Part shown: positions 45,830 through 56,206 of the stretch, piece after piece
How the letters are laid out: each line of letters opens with the position of its first letter
Numbering within the stretch: position 1 is the first letter of the stretch
Assembly: GCF_014192415.1 (NCBI RefSeq)
Contig: NZ_JACHXY010000002.1
Span: 734,105 to 798,104, forward strand
Length of the DNA stretch: 64,000 nt
Source of the DNA: Microbacterium proteolyticum
GTDB lineage: Bacteria; Actinomycetota; Actinomycetes; Actinomycetales; Microbacteriaceae
Direction: 5' to 3'
Notes under the pieces: generated by a model
Seen by the model: the letters and a program-made list of their open reading frames with translations, nothing else
Databases searched by the model: none
What the model was told of the DNA's origin: nothing
Position numbers and translations under genes: made by a program

Positions 45830-47059
45830 TCAGTCGGGAACGACGGTCGCGACGAACCCGGCGTCTTCCAGCGTCGAGATCACGAGCGCACGGTGCTCGG
45901 CGCCGCGCGTCTCGACGCTCAGCTGCAGGATGACCTCGCTGATCTGCAGCCCCTGCCCGTGGCGGGTGTGGAGCACCTCGATCACGTTCGCGCCGACGCC
46001 GGCCAGCAGCTCCGATACGCGGGCCAGCTGCCCGGGGCGGTCGGGCAGCGGGATGCGCAACGACATGTAACGACCGGATGCCGAGAGGCCGTGCGCCACG
46101 ACCCGCTGCAGCAGAAGGGGGTCGATGTTGCCGCCCGACAGGATCGTGACGGTGGGGCCGCTGGCCGTGACCTTGCCGGCGAGGATCGCGGCCACGCCGA
46201 CGGCACCGGCGGGCTCGACGACCTGCTTCGCTCGCTCCAGCAGCACGAGGAGCGCCCGCGCGATGTCGTCCTCGGTGACGGTGACGACCTCGTCGACGTA
46301 CTGACGGATGAGCTCGAAAGGCAGGTCGCCGGGACGGGCGACGGCGATGCCGTCGGCGATGGTCGGCGTGGTCGGAACCTGCATCGGGTAACCCGCGGCC
46401 AGCGACGACGGGTAGGCGGCGGAGTTGTGCGCCTGCACGCCGATGATGCGCACCTGCCGTCCCTCAGCGGCGGCACGGGCCTTCACGGCCGCCGCGACAC
46501 CCGCGGCCAGTCCTCCCCCGCCGATGCCGACGATCACGGTCTCGAGATCGGGCATGTCCTCCACGAGCTCGAGACCGAGGGTTCCCTGGCCCACGATGAT
46601 GTCGCGGTGGTCGAACGGGTGGATCAGCACGGCGCCCGTACGCTCGGCGAACTCCGCGGCGAGGCGCAGCGGGGTCTCGACGGTCGCCCCCTCGAGGATG
46701 ACCTCGGCGCCGTAGCCGCGCGTGGCGAGGAGCTTCGGAACCGGCACGCCCAGCGGCATGAAGATGGTCGCGGCGATGCCCAGCTGCTGTGCCGCCAGGG
46801 CCACACCTTGGGCGTGGTTTCCGGCCGACGCGGCGACGACGCCGCGGGCGCGCTCCTCGGCGGTGAGGCGCGAAAGGCGGTAGGTGGCTCCGCGGATCTT
46901 GAACGAGCCGGTGCGCTGCAGGTTCTCGAGCTTGAGGTTGACGGGCACACCGAGCAGTTCGCTGAGGTGCAGCGACTCATCGAGCGGCGTGCGCGTGATG
47001 ATGCCGCGCAGAGCCTGCGCGGCATCCTCGAACTCGGCCAGGGTGGGGGTGTCGTTCAT
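45830..47059 (-). CDS. ilvA: Threonine ammonia-lyase (threonine dehydratase)
   Basis: This 409-residue PLP enzyme deaminates threonine to 2-oxobutanoate. The PLP Lys54 is in GSFKIRGA, the Gly-rich loop is VGIGGGGLAAG and the C-terminal phosphate site is SGGNID. An ACT domain (residues ~330-409) is present, as in catabolic or regulated short forms. The ATG overlaps the stop of the upstream permease gene (ATGA). Confidence 0.93.
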   Translation of the reverse strand: MNDTPTLAEFEDAAQALRGIITRTPLDESLHLSELLGVPVNLKLENLQRTGSFKIRGATYRLSRLTAEERARGVVAASAGNHAQGVALAAQQLGIAATIFMPLGVPVPKLLATRGYGAEVILEGATVETPLRLAAEFAERTGAVLIHPFDHRDIIVGQGTLGLELVEDMPDLETVIVGIGGGGLAAGVAAAVKARAAAEGRQVRIIGVQAHNSAAYPSSLAAGYPMQVPTTPTIADGIAVARPGDLPFELIRQYVDEVVTVTEDDIARALLVLLERAKQVVEPAGAVGVAAILAGKVTASGPTVTILSGGNIDPLLLQRVVAHGLSASGRYMSLRIPLPDRPGQLARVSELLAGVGANVIEVLHTRHGQGLQISEVILQLSVETRGAEHRALVISTLEDAGFVATVVPD

Positions 47060-48246
47060 GGTCTCCTTGCGCGTTCGCGCGGGACGGTCTGCCAGATGAG
47101 ATCTCGGGATGCCAGGGCTTCGCCCTCGTGCTGCCAGGCCTTCGAGGCGAGGTAGACGGCGACGACGTTGACGAACGCCGCGAGCGGCACGGCGAAGAGG
47201 GCACCGGCGATGCCGCCGATCATCGCGCCGCCGGCGACGACGAGCACGACGGCCAGCGGGTGCACTTTGACGGCGGAGCCCATGAGGATCGGCTGCAGGA
47301 TGTGGCTCTCGACCTGCTGCACGCCCAAGACGACGATCAGCATGAACAGGGCGATCAGCGGGCCGTTGTAGACCAGCGCGATGAACACCGCGAGAGCGCC
47401 CGTCGCCACCGCTCCGACGAACGGGATGAACGCACCGAGGAAGACGAGCACGCCGATCGGGATGGAGAGGGGGACGCCGAGCAGGAAGGCGCCGAGACCG
47501 ATGCCGACCGCATCGATGGTCGCGACCAGCAACTGCGTGCGGGCGTAACTCTTGACCGTGCCCCAGCCGGCGCGCCCGGCGCCATCGACGGCGGGGCGCG
47601 CGGCACGGGGGAAGAGCCGGGTCGTCCAGCGCCAGATGCCGCCGCCGTCCGCGAGCAGGCACAGCAGGATGAACAGAGTCAGCAGCACTCCCGTGGCCAC
47701 ATGGCCCAGGGTCGTGCCGATGGCGAGGGCACCGGTCCACAGCACCTCCGCCTGCTGCTGCAGGAAGGAGCCCGCCTGGCGCAGACCATCGTCGATCTGC
47801 TGCGCGCTGAGGTGGAGCGGCCCGTCGATGAGGTACAGGCGGAACTGCTCGACCGCCTGCGTGGTCCGCTCGCGCACAGACCCGAACTCACGGGTGATCT
47901 GCCACACCGCGAGCCAGACGAGCCCGGAGATGATGGCGATGGTCCCCAGCACCGTCACGATGATCGCGAGCCACTTCGGCCAGCGGTGGCGCAGCAGGAA
48001 CGAGAACCCCGGCCATACCAGCGCCGTCACGAGGATGGCCACGAGCAGCGGGATGACGAGGAGCTTGAGCTGGATGACGAGGAAGACGACGACGGCGAGC
48101 GCCGCTGCGATGACGAGCAGCCGCCACGCATAGGCGGTGGCCTGGCGGAGCCCGGGAGGAACGGGGGGCTGGAGATCGCTCGAGACCGTGCGCCGTTTGA
48201 GGGCGTCGAGGAACGATCCGCGGGGTTCGGGATCGGCGCCACTCAT
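47056..48246 (-). CDS. AI-2E family (YdiK/TqsA-like) membrane permease
   Basis: This 396-residue protein has about eight helices in the family pattern, with the C-terminal conserved GVQQVESHILQPILMG and a long amphipathic segment (residues ~125-180). Members export small molecules or ions; AI-2 transport is not assured. TAGGCT lies 6 nt before the ATG. It is translationally coupled to ilvA. Confidence 0.88.
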   Translation of the reverse strand: MSGADPEPRGSFLDALKRRTVSSDLQPPVPPGLRQATAYAWRLLVIAAALAVVVFLVIQLKLLVIPLLVAILVTALVWPGFSFLLRHRWPKWLAIIVTVLGTIAIISGLVWLAVWQITREFGSVRERTTQAVEQFRLYLIDGPLHLSAQQIDDGLRQAGSFLQQQAEVLWTGALAIGTTLGHVATGVLLTLFILLCLLADGGGIWRWTTRLFPRAARPAVDGAGRAGWGTVKSYARTQLLVATIDAVGIGLGAFLLGVPLSIPIGVLVFLGAFIPFVGAVATGALAVFIALVYNGPLIALFMLIVVLGVQQVESHILQPILMGSAVKVHPLAVVLVVAGGAMIGGIAGALFAVPLAAFVNVVAVYLASKAWQHEGEALASRDLIWQTVPRERARRP

Positions 48247-48252
48247 TCCGCC

Positions 48253-48258
48253 AGCCTA
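48253..48258 (-). promoter_or_regulatory. Leaderless-type -10 (TAGGCT)
   Basis: TAGGCT on the minus strand is 6 nt from the permease ATG at 48246. Confidence 0.55.
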
Positions 48259-48306
48259 CCGCCGCCCTCCGACATCGTTCGCGGGCGCGATGTCGGTGGT
48301 CGGAGC

Positions 48307-48312
48307 TACCGT
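48307..48312 (+). promoter_or_regulatory. Leaderless-type -10 (TACCGT)
   Basis: TACCGT is 7 nt from the ATG at 48320 of the YcaQ-family gene. It is divergent from the permease promoter 50 bp away. Confidence 0.5.
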
Positions 48313-48319
48313 GAGGGAC

Positions 48320-49561
48320 ATGACGACGACCCTCCGTCGCGCCGAGGCGCGCCGAATCGCCCTGGCGGCCCAGGGCTTCGCCCGTCCGCGCCCCTCGACC
48401 GTCGGCACGCGTCAGATCACCGCTGCACTGCACCGCCTGCGCATCCTGCAGATCGACTCCGTCAACGTCTTCGCCCGTTCCCACTACATGCCCCTCTTCG
48501 CCCGCCTCGGCTCGTACGACCCCGCGCTGCTCGACAGACTGGCGTTCTCGCGTCGGCCGGCTTGGGTCGAGTCCTGGGCGCACGTGGCATCCCTCGTCTC
48601 GGTCGACGATTGGCCCCTGCTGCAGTTCCGACGCGATGACATGCGCCGCAAGTACGGTCACGACGCCTGGGCCGAGGCGAATCAGCCCCTCCTGCAATGG
48701 CTCCGCGACGAGTTGGCCGAGCGCGGGCCCCTCCGGCCGGCCGAGATCGACCACGATGCCCGAAGCGGCACCCGGGGCGCGTGGTGGGGCTGGGACGACG
48801 TCAAGAACGGTCTCGAGCGGTTGTGGTTGTTCGGCGACGTCGCGATCGCCGGGCGACGCGGGTTCGAGCGACGCTACGCCCTGGCCTCCGACGTGCTGCC
48901 CACCGCCGCCCTCGAGACGACGGTCCCCCGCGCCGAGGCCATCACCGAGCTGGTGCGCCGCGCCGCCGTCGCCTACGGCGTCGGAACGGCGTCCGATCTG
49001 GCCGATTACTGGCGTATCCGAGATCGGCCCGCCGTCTTGGCCGGTATCCGCGATCTCGTCGACGCCGGCGAACTGCTACCGGTCGAGGTGGAGGGGTGGC
49101 AGATCGCGGGTCGTCCCGCCAAGGCCTGGGTGCACCGAGACGCCGCCCGGCCGCGAAAGGTCGACGCCGCGGCGATCCTGACGCCCTTCGACCCGGTGGT
49201 GTGGTTCCGCGACCGCGCGGAGCGCCTGTTCGATTTCGACTACCGCATCGAGATCTACACCCCGGCGCCGCAGCGCCGGTTCGGCTACTACTCGCTGCCG
49301 GTGATCGTCGGTGACGACATCGTGGGCCGGCTCGATCTCAAGGCCGACCGCGCCTCGAGCGCCCTGCGCGTGCAATCGGCGTGGTGGGAGGTCGGTGCGC
49401 CCCCGGAAGCCGCGGAACGCATCGCCGCTGAACTTCTCGCGGCCGCGCGCTGGCAGGGTCTCGAGAAGGTGACCGTGTCGCGCTGGGGCGACGCGTCGGA
49501 CGCCATCGCCGGTGCGCTCGCGGCGGAGCGGCACGAGCACCCCGACGGCCGGTCGAACTGA
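48320..49561 (+). CDS. YcaQ-family (HTH_42) DNA glycosylase-like protein
   Basis: This 413-residue protein of the winged-helix HTH_42/DUF1006 superfamily includes interstrand-crosslink glycosylases such as AlkZ and YcaQ. The catalytic-type QxD motif is in ILQIDSVNV, followed by RSHYMPLFARLG. Later WAHVASLV, LTPFDPVVWFRDR and RLDLKADR match the family. Its likely role is repair of alkylated or crosslinked DNA, consistent with YcaQ relatives. Confidence 0.88.
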   Translation: MTTTLRRAEARRIALAAQGFARPRPSTVGTRQITAALHRLRILQIDSVNVFARSHYMPLFARLGSYDPALLDRLAFSRRPAWVESWAHVASLVSVDDWPLLQFRRDDMRRKYGHDAWAEANQPLLQWLRDELAERGPLRPAEIDHDARSGTRGAWWGWDDVKNGLERLWLFGDVAIAGRRGFERRYALASDVLPTAALETTVPRAEAITELVRRAAVAYGVGTASDLADYWRIRDRPAVLAGIRDLVDAGELLPVEVEGWQIAGRPAKAWVHRDAARPRKVDAAAILTPFDPVVWFRDRAERLFDFDYRIEIYTPAPQRRFGYYSLPVIVGDDIVGRLDLKADRASSALRVQSAWWEVGAPPEAAERIAAELLAAARWQGLEKVTVSRWGDASDAIAGALAAERHEHPDGRSN

Positions 49562-49563
49562 AG

Positions 49564-49591
49564 CGCCCCCTCCGCCGGAGCGGAGGGGGCG
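49564..49591. terminator. Bidirectional terminator between the YcaQ and LemA genes
   Basis: There is a perfect 11-bp stem CGCCCCCTCCG with 49581-49591 and a 6-nt loop, placed between convergent stops only 37 nt apart. Confidence 0.85.
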
Positions 49592-49598
49592 TGTTCGG

Positions 49599-50168
49599 TC
49601 AGAACTGCACGCGGGGTGGTTCCGAGATCGCGGCGCCGTCGATGACCTCGAAGAACTCGCGTTCGCGGAAGCCGAGCTGGCGCGCGAAAAGGTTGTTGGG
49701 GAACACCTTGATCTTGGTGTTCAGCTCTCGGACGCCGCCGTTGTAGAACCGGCGCGACGCCTGGATCTTGTCTTCGGTGTCGACGATCGAGTGCTGCAGC
49801 TGCAGGAAGTTCTGGCTCGCCTGCAGCTGCGGGTATGCCTCGGCCACGGCGAACAGCGACTTCAACGCTTGCTGCATGTGTCCCTCGGCGACACCGGCCT
49901 CAGCGGGGCTCTGCGCCGACAGTGTCTCGGCGCGGGCGCGCGTGACGTTCTCGAACACGGCCTTCTCGTGCGCCGCGTACCCCTTCACCGTCTCGATGAG
50001 GTTGGGCAGCAGGTCGGCGCGCCGTTTGAGCTGCACCGTGATGTCGCTCCATGCCTCGTCGACGCGCACGTTCAGCGCGACCAGAGCGTTGTAGGTGGCC
50101 CAGAGGTAGATGCCCGCGATCACCAGGATGCCGACGATCACAATGACCGGTACGAGCCACTCCCACAT
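49599..50168 (-). CDS. LemA family protein
   Basis: This 189-residue protein has an N-terminal helix (MWEWLVPVIVIVGILVIAGIYL) followed by the LemA helical bundle with NVRVDEAWSDITVQLKRRADLLPNLIETV and FPNNLFARQLGF. The function is unknown; it is often part of membrane stress responses. A GTG at 50180 would add four residues; the ATG starts directly at the hydrophobic segment. Confidence 0.9.
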   Translation of the reverse strand: MWEWLVPVIVIVGILVIAGIYLWATYNALVALNVRVDEAWSDITVQLKRRADLLPNLIETVKGYAAHEKAVFENVTRARAETLSAQSPAEAGVAEGHMQQALKSLFAVAEAYPQLQASQNFLQLQHSIVDTEDKIQASRRFYNGGVRELNTKIKVFPNNLFARQLGFREREFFEVIDGAAISEPPRVQF

Positions 50169-50301
50169 AAGTCCCCACACTTCCGTTCGAGAGATTGCTC
50201 TTCAGTGTAACTACGGGGTGGGGCGGGGGCCGGGCGGTGCTATGGACTCCCAGCGGATCTGGATCGAGTCGACGGCGATCCCGGCGAGCCGGATCGTCAT
50301 G

Positions 50302-50374
50302 TACCCCCGGTGGGACTCGAACCCACACTGAAGCGATTTTAAGTCGCCTGCCTCTGCCATTGGGCTACGGGGGC
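50302..50374 (-). tRNA. tRNA with UAA anticodon (Leu, UUA codon) but short variable arm
   Basis: This is a 73-nt cloverleaf. The acceptor is GCCCCCG with CGGGGGT (G1-U72), discriminator A73, and the D arm is GCC/GGC. The anticodon stem is GGCGA/TCGCT with loop CTTAAAA (UAA at 34-36). The variable region is only 5 nt (TCAGT), and the T arm is GTGGG-TTCGAGT-CCCAC. CCA is not encoded. Canonical tRNA-Leu is class II with a long variable arm, so the amino acid identity is uncertain despite the anticodon. Confidence 0.85.
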
Positions 50375-50526
50375 CCTGTTCCACCGTATCGCGGGGCGAC
50401 TCCGGCCCGCCGAGGTCCATCTTGAGGATCGGGTGGGCGACGCACCGGCGCCGGATGCCGCGGGCCCGGCGTATCGACACCGACTTCGCCGGACCGCGCG
50501 GGCCCGCAGACCCCCATCCGGAATCA

Positions 50527-50562
50527 CGAGACCCCCGCACCCGGAAGGGTGCGGGGGTCTCG
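50527..50562 (-). terminator. Terminator of ndh
   Basis: There is a perfect 16-bp stem (50527-50542 with 50547-50562) and loop GGAA, beginning 12 nt after the ndh stop. Confidence 0.85.
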
Positions 50563-50574
50563 AAACGAAAGGTT

Positions 50575-51975
50575 CTACTTCGCCGCGACGGGCTCGGCTT
50601 TCTTTTCGACCGGAGCCGGAGCATCGGCCGCCGGAGCCGCCGGACGCGGGCGAGCGGCGAACTCCTCGAACGCGGCGCGCGGCTGCTGCACGGCCTCGAG
50701 CGACACGACCTCGCGGCCGTGCAGGAAGTTCTGCATCCAGTCGCCGACCACGCGGAACTTGCGCTCCCACGTGGGCATGGCCAGGCCGTGGTAGCCGCGG
50801 TGGGCGAACCAGGCGATCAGGCCGGTCAGGGCGATGTTGCCCGACTGGAAGGCACCGTTGTACAGGCCGAGACCTGCAACGGCACCGAGGTTCTTGTGGA
50901 AGTACTGCTTGGGCTCCTCGCCGCGCAGGACCGCCACGATGTTCTTCGCCATGAGCTTGCCCTGGCGCACCGCGTGCTGGGCGTTGGGGACGCAGAAGCC
51001 GCCCACGCCGCCACCCGACAGGTCGGGGACGGCCGAGACGTCACCGGCGGCCCAGGCACCCTCGACGATGTCCTCGTCGGTTCCGACGCGAAGGTCGGGG
51101 CGGGTGCGGATGCGACCGCGCTCCTCGACGGGCAGGTCGCTGCCGCGCACGACCGTGGGGTTGGCCATGACACCGGCGGTCCAGATGATGAGGTCGGTCG
51201 GCAGGTTCTCACCGGTGGAGAGCTCGACCACGCCGTCGACGGCGCCCTTGACCTGCGTGTCGAGGTGCACGAACGCACCCTTCTTCGCCAGGTCGGCAAG
51301 GACCCACTCGCTCGTCTTCTGCGACACCTCGGGCATGATGCGGCCCATTGCCTCGATGAGGTGGAAGTGCGTGTCGTCGAACGTCAGCGTCGGGTACTGC
51401 TTCAGCAGCGACGAGGCGTAGGCGCGGAGCTCGGCGAACACCTCGATGCCGGCGAAGCCACCGCCGACGACGACGACGGTCAGCAGACGGTCGCGCTCGG
51501 GACCCGCGGGCAGCACGGACGCCTTGTCGAAGTTCGAGGTGAGGCGGTCGCGGATGGCGACGGCCTCTTCGATGGTCTTGAGGCCGATCGCGTTGTCGGC
51601 GATGCCGGGGATCGGGAAGGTGCGCGAGACGGCGCCGGCGGTGACGACGATCTGGTCGTAGCCCTGCTCGAAGGTGTCGTCGCCCGCGATCGGAGTGATC
51701 GTGGCGGTCTTGGTCGCGTGCGAGATGCCCGTGATCTTGCCGGCGATGACCGTGGTGCGCTTGAGGTGGCGGCGAAGGCCCACCACGACATGGCGCGGCT
51801 CGATCTCGCCCGCGGCGACCTCGGGGAGGAAAGGCTGGTACGTCATGTACGGCAGCGGGTCGACGAGCGTGACTTCGGCTTCGCCTCGACCGAGGAGCTT
51901 CTCGAGCTTCCACGCGGTGTAGAAACCTGCGTAGCCCCCACCGACGATGAGGATTCTGGGCACGGTAGTGGTCAC
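50575..51975 (-). CDS. ndh: Type II NADH dehydrogenase
   Basis: This 466-residue flavoprotein has an N-terminal FAD site ILIVGGGYAGFYTA, a second dinucleotide fold VVVVGGGFAGIEVFAELR for NADH, WTAGVMANP and AAGDVSAVPD. The C-terminal amphipathic region binds the membrane. It passes electrons from NADH to menaquinone without proton pumping. An Ala/Pro/Lys tail ends the protein. The GTG start overlaps the subtilase stop (GTGA). Confidence 0.95.
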   Translation of the reverse strand: MTTTVPRILIVGGGYAGFYTAWKLEKLLGRGEAEVTLVDPLPYMTYQPFLPEVAAGEIEPRHVVVGLRRHLKRTTVIAGKITGISHATKTATITPIAGDDTFEQGYDQIVVTAGAVSRTFPIPGIADNAIGLKTIEEAVAIRDRLTSNFDKASVLPAGPERDRLLTVVVVGGGFAGIEVFAELRAYASSLLKQYPTLTFDDTHFHLIEAMGRIMPEVSQKTSEWVLADLAKKGAFVHLDTQVKGAVDGVVELSTGENLPTDLIIWTAGVMANPTVVRGSDLPVEERGRIRTRPDLRVGTDEDIVEGAWAAGDVSAVPDLSGGGVGGFCVPNAQHAVRQGKLMAKNIVAVLRGEEPKQYFHKNLGAVAGLGLYNGAFQSGNIALTGLIAWFAHRGYHGLAMPTWERKFRVVGDWMQNFLHGREVVSLEAVQQPRAAFEEFAARPRPAAPAADAPAPVEKKAEPVAAK

Positions 51976-53315
51976 GATGGGAGGGACTCCTCGTTAATGA
52001 TGCGGCTCGGCTCGCGGGAGGTGCGCGCCTGTCGGGATCGCCGGGCAGCAGCAGTGACGCCGAGCGCAATCATTATAGCGGCCAGCGTGGCAGCACCGAG
52101 CGGCAACGACCCGTAGAGCACGCTATCGCGCGACGGCAGCAGAGGCGAACTCGCCTGCGGGGCCGATTCGACGGGTGGGAGTGGCGGGATGGTGACGGGG
52201 CTCGCGCTCGGCTCGGGCGCCGGTGCGGCGTCCGCTCTGCGGTAGAGACGGACCCACTCCGTGAGGCTCCCCAGCGGGTTCTCGCTCACGGTCGCGACCG
52301 GGCTCGACGACACCGCGCCGGCGGCATCCACCAGGCCGTAGCCGTACAGCTTGTCGGGCTTGGCCGACGCGCCCGCGGCCGGCTTCGCCGTCTGGATCAG
52401 GCGGTTGAGGACGTTGTCGGCGTCGAGTTCGGGATGCGCGGCACGCACCAGCGCGGCGATGCCCGCGACGATGGGGGCCGCGCCGCTCGTGCCGTTCCAC
52501 TGCACCAGGCTGCCGTCGGCTGAGACGCCGATCAGACGCTCACTGGGGGCGGAGAGGCCGATCGTGATGCCCTGTGTCGACGCACTGTTGCTCGCGGCGC
52601 CACTCGGGTCGACACCGCCCACGGCCAAGACGCCCGGGATCGTGGCCGGAGCGCCGACCCGGTCGGTGCCGCTCCCCCGGTTACCGGCCGCGACGACGAC
52701 GACGACGTTCTTGTCGAAGGCGTACTCGAACGCTTCGTCCCAGCTGCGGTCCCAGTCCAGGGTGTTCGTCGTCAGGGAGAGGTTGATGACGGTGGCGCCG
52801 TTGTCGACGGCCCATTTCATGGCCTCGGCGATCTGCTCGGTGAACGGCTTCGACGTCGTCGCACCGAATCCGACCGAGATCGACAACAGCTCGGCCTCGG
52901 GGGCGACCCCGATCATGCCGCGGCCGTTGCCGGTGCCGCGGGCGGCGGCGAGCGAGGCGACCCAGCTGCCGTGGTTGGCATCCACCGCCCCGACGGGGGT
53001 GCGTCCGTCGGACGATCCGACGCCCGAGACGTCGATGCCGCCGACGACGGCGCCGCTGAACTCCGTCGGGCCGCGGCCGATGCCGGTGTCGATGATGGCG
53101 ATCTTCTGACCGGCTCCCCGCGTGGTCTTCCACGCCTCGCGGACACCGTACTGGTCGAGCCAGTACTCCGCCGCGCGCACCGAGTCCGTGGGGTCTTCGG
53201 CGACGGGGCCGGCCGGCGCCTGCGGAGCCGCCGTCGACAGGACGGGTGTCGCCGTCGCGCCCGTCAGCAGCGTCACCAGGATGACGGACGCCACGGCGAC
53301 GACGACGCGCTTCAT
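51972..53315 (-). CDS. Subtilisin-like S8 serine protease, membrane-anchored (mycosin-like)
   Basis: This 447-residue protein has a signal peptide (residues 1-25). The triad is Asp76 (IIDTGIG), His115 (ANHGSW) and Ser277 (NGTSGAAP), with oxyanion Asn212. A Pro-rich spacer, a C-terminal membrane helix (~405-428) and a basic tail follow. This is the mycosin layout, but no type VII secretion genes are nearby. The ATG follows the DUF501 stop by overlap, and it lies upstream of ndh in one operon. Confidence 0.92.
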   Translation of the reverse strand: MKRVVVAVASVILVTLLTGATATPVLSTAAPQAPAGPVAEDPTDSVRAAEYWLDQYGVREAWKTTRGAGQKIAIIDTGIGRGPTEFSGAVVGGIDVSGVGSSDGRTPVGAVDANHGSWVASLAAARGTGNGRGMIGVAPEAELLSISVGFGATTSKPFTEQIAEAMKWAVDNGATVINLSLTTNTLDWDRSWDEAFEYAFDKNVVVVVAAGNRGSGTDRVGAPATIPGVLAVGGVDPSGAASNSASTQGITIGLSAPSERLIGVSADGSLVQWNGTSGAAPIVAGIAALVRAAHPELDADNVLNRLIQTAKPAAGASAKPDKLYGYGLVDAAGAVSSSPVATVSENPLGSLTEWVRLYRRADAAPAPEPSASPVTIPPLPPVESAPQASSPLLPSRDSVLYGSLPLGAATLAAIMIALGVTAAARRSRQARTSREPSRIINEESLPS

Positions 53316-53830
53316 CCGCCGGTCCCCGGGCTCTCGCACTGGCAGCGTTCCGGCGACCACGTGCCGCGCTCGAGGGCTCGGTCGCCGATGGGGTTCACGC
53401 CCGGACCGGCCGCCAGCGCATGCCCCGCGAGGGCGTGCAAGCACTTCACGCGGGTGGGCATGCCCCCGGCCGAGATACCCGCGATCTCTTCGGGCTCCCC
53501 GTAGGCGGCCCGGTCGCGGAGGTAGGCCTGGTGAGCCGCCTCGTACTGCTGCCGCAGGTCTTCGCTCTCGGCGAGCTCGTCGGAGAACTCCTTCATGACA
53601 TGCCCCGCTTCGAGCACCGACATCGCGGCGGTCGCGGCCGGGTGGGTGAGGTAGTAGAACGTGGGGAACGGGCTGCCGTCATCGAGACGGGGCGAGGTCG
53701 CCACCACCGTCGGGTTCCCGCACGCGCATCGTGCGGCGATCCCGATGACTCCGCGGGGAACGCGTCCGAGCTGCGACTTGAGCACAGCCAGATCGGCGTC
53801 GGAGGCGGGGGGAAGAGTTGCGGTAGTCAT
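53312..53830 (-). CDS. DUF501 family protein
   Basis: This 172-residue protein has conserved Cys-containing stretches RCACGNPTVVATSPRLDDGSPFPT and GMPTRVKCLHAL, and a C-terminal ERCQC. These could bind metal, and DUF501 is typically found between the FtsB-like and Ppx/GppA genes in actinobacteria. TACCCT 7 nt before the ATG implies leaderless expression. The stop overlaps the protease ATG (ATGA). Confidence 0.9.
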   Translation of the reverse strand: MTTATLPPASDADLAVLKSQLGRVPRGVIGIAARCACGNPTVVATSPRLDDGSPFPTFYYLTHPAATAAMSVLEAGHVMKEFSDELAESEDLRQQYEAAHQAYLRDRAAYGEPEEIAGISAGGMPTRVKCLHALAGHALAAGPGVNPIGDRALERGTWSPERCQCESPGTGG

Positions 53831-53837
53831 CGCTTCC

Positions 53838-53843
53838 AGGGTA
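53838..53843 (-). promoter_or_regulatory. Leaderless-type -10 (TACCCT) of the DUF501 operon
   Basis: TACCCT on the minus strand is 7 nt from the ATG at 53830. Confidence 0.5.
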
Positions 53844-53885
53844 CCCGGCCCCTCCGTTGCGCGTCGGGAGGCGGGACGGATGCCG

Positions 53886-54485
53886 TCAGGGTGCGGGAGC
53901 GTCGGGTGCGGGCGTCGGGTCGGGCACGCCGATCGTCGGCACCGCGACCTGCGCCGCACCGGACGCGGTGACCGAGCGCACCAGCTGCGCCATCCAGTCG
54001 GTCCGCGTCTGGCCGACGTCCCCGCTGACGTCGTCCTGCTCCTGAGGCGTCGCCGAAGCGGGCAGGTCGTTGTCGATGAGATAGACGACCTCACCGGGGA
54101 AGGTGTAGCCGAGGCGCTCGCGCGCCTGCGTACGGATGTACGCGGGGTCCGACCACCGGTCGCGCTGCATCTGCAGATCCTCGACCTCGGACTGGCTGAT
54201 CTTCACCGCGCTCTCGAGCGCCTGGATCTGCTGACGCTGGTCCATGTACGTCCCCACCGTGGGCACGAGCACGAAGGTGCCCAGCACGACCAGCCCGAGC
54301 ATAATCACCACGAAGCCCGAGACGCGCACGCGGCCGAGCCAGTCGCGCACGTCCACGCGGCGTTCGGGCACCGACGGTCGCGGCGGACGATCGGGCCGGG
54401 CGCCGGGCGCACGCTTCGGTGTCTTCTTCGCCTTCGGCACCTCGGATGCCACGGGGCGGCCGGGAGGAAGAGTCGGTCGTTCCAC
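53886..54485 (-). CDS. FtsB/DivIC-like septum formation initiator protein
   Basis: This 199-residue bitopic protein has a basic/Pro-rich cytoplasmic N-terminus (~55 residues), one helix (VSGFVVIMLGLVVLGTFVLV), and a coiled coil MDQRQQIQALESAVKISQSEVEDL. The conserved RDRWSDPAYIRTQARERLGYTFPGE follows. It joins FtsL/FtsQ at the division site in relatives. The GTG has GAAGGAAGGG upstream. It lies between eno and DUF501, the usual actinobacterial order. Confidence 0.9.
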   Translation of the reverse strand: MERPTLPPGRPVASEVPKAKKTPKRAPGARPDRPPRPSVPERRVDVRDWLGRVRVSGFVVIMLGLVVLGTFVLVPTVGTYMDQRQQIQALESAVKISQSEVEDLQMQRDRWSDPAYIRTQARERLGYTFPGEVVYLIDNDLPASATPQEQDDVSGDVGQTRTDWMAQLVRSVTASGAAQVAVPTIGVPDPTPAPDAPAP

Positions 54486-54682
54486 GTTCCCTTCCTTCGT
54501 TCCGTGTGCTGTCGTTCGGGCCGCAGGCGAGTCTACGTCGCGCCCTGGGGGCACTCCGGGGACGCGCCGAAGGCTCGGCGTCCGCTCAGACGGGGTCCCC
54601 CGTCTTCGGCCGGGACGGCGGGACCGCGGCCGCCGGGCATGCGCCACCGGGTACGCCCCGCGACCGCAGACCCGGGAAACGA

Positions 54683-54716
54683 GAGGGAGGGGAAGCCTCG
54701 CGGCTCCCCCTCCCTC
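54683..54716 (-). terminator. Terminator of eno
   Basis: An imperfect hairpin of about 14 bp (GAGGGAGGGG-AGCC with GGCTCCCCCTCCCTC) lies just past the eno stop on the minus strand. Confidence 0.7.
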
Positions 54717-54727
54717 GGATCGAACGG

Positions 54728-56068
<1,341 letters not shown>

Positions 56069-56206
56069 CTAGTGACACGGGGTGGCGGCCGTGGGGACGG
56101 ATGCCGGTCGGCCGCGGATTCGCGAATCGCGAGGCGACTCAGCCCTCGACGTCATCGTCGGGCGCGAGGCCGTCCGTTCGACGTGCTCGCGGACCTCGCG
56201 ACGGGC

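Noticed and set aside
45588..45933. Open frames on both strands in the greA-ilvA gap
   Set aside because: They translate the GC-rich direct repeats into Arg/Gly/Pro strings with no codon bias.
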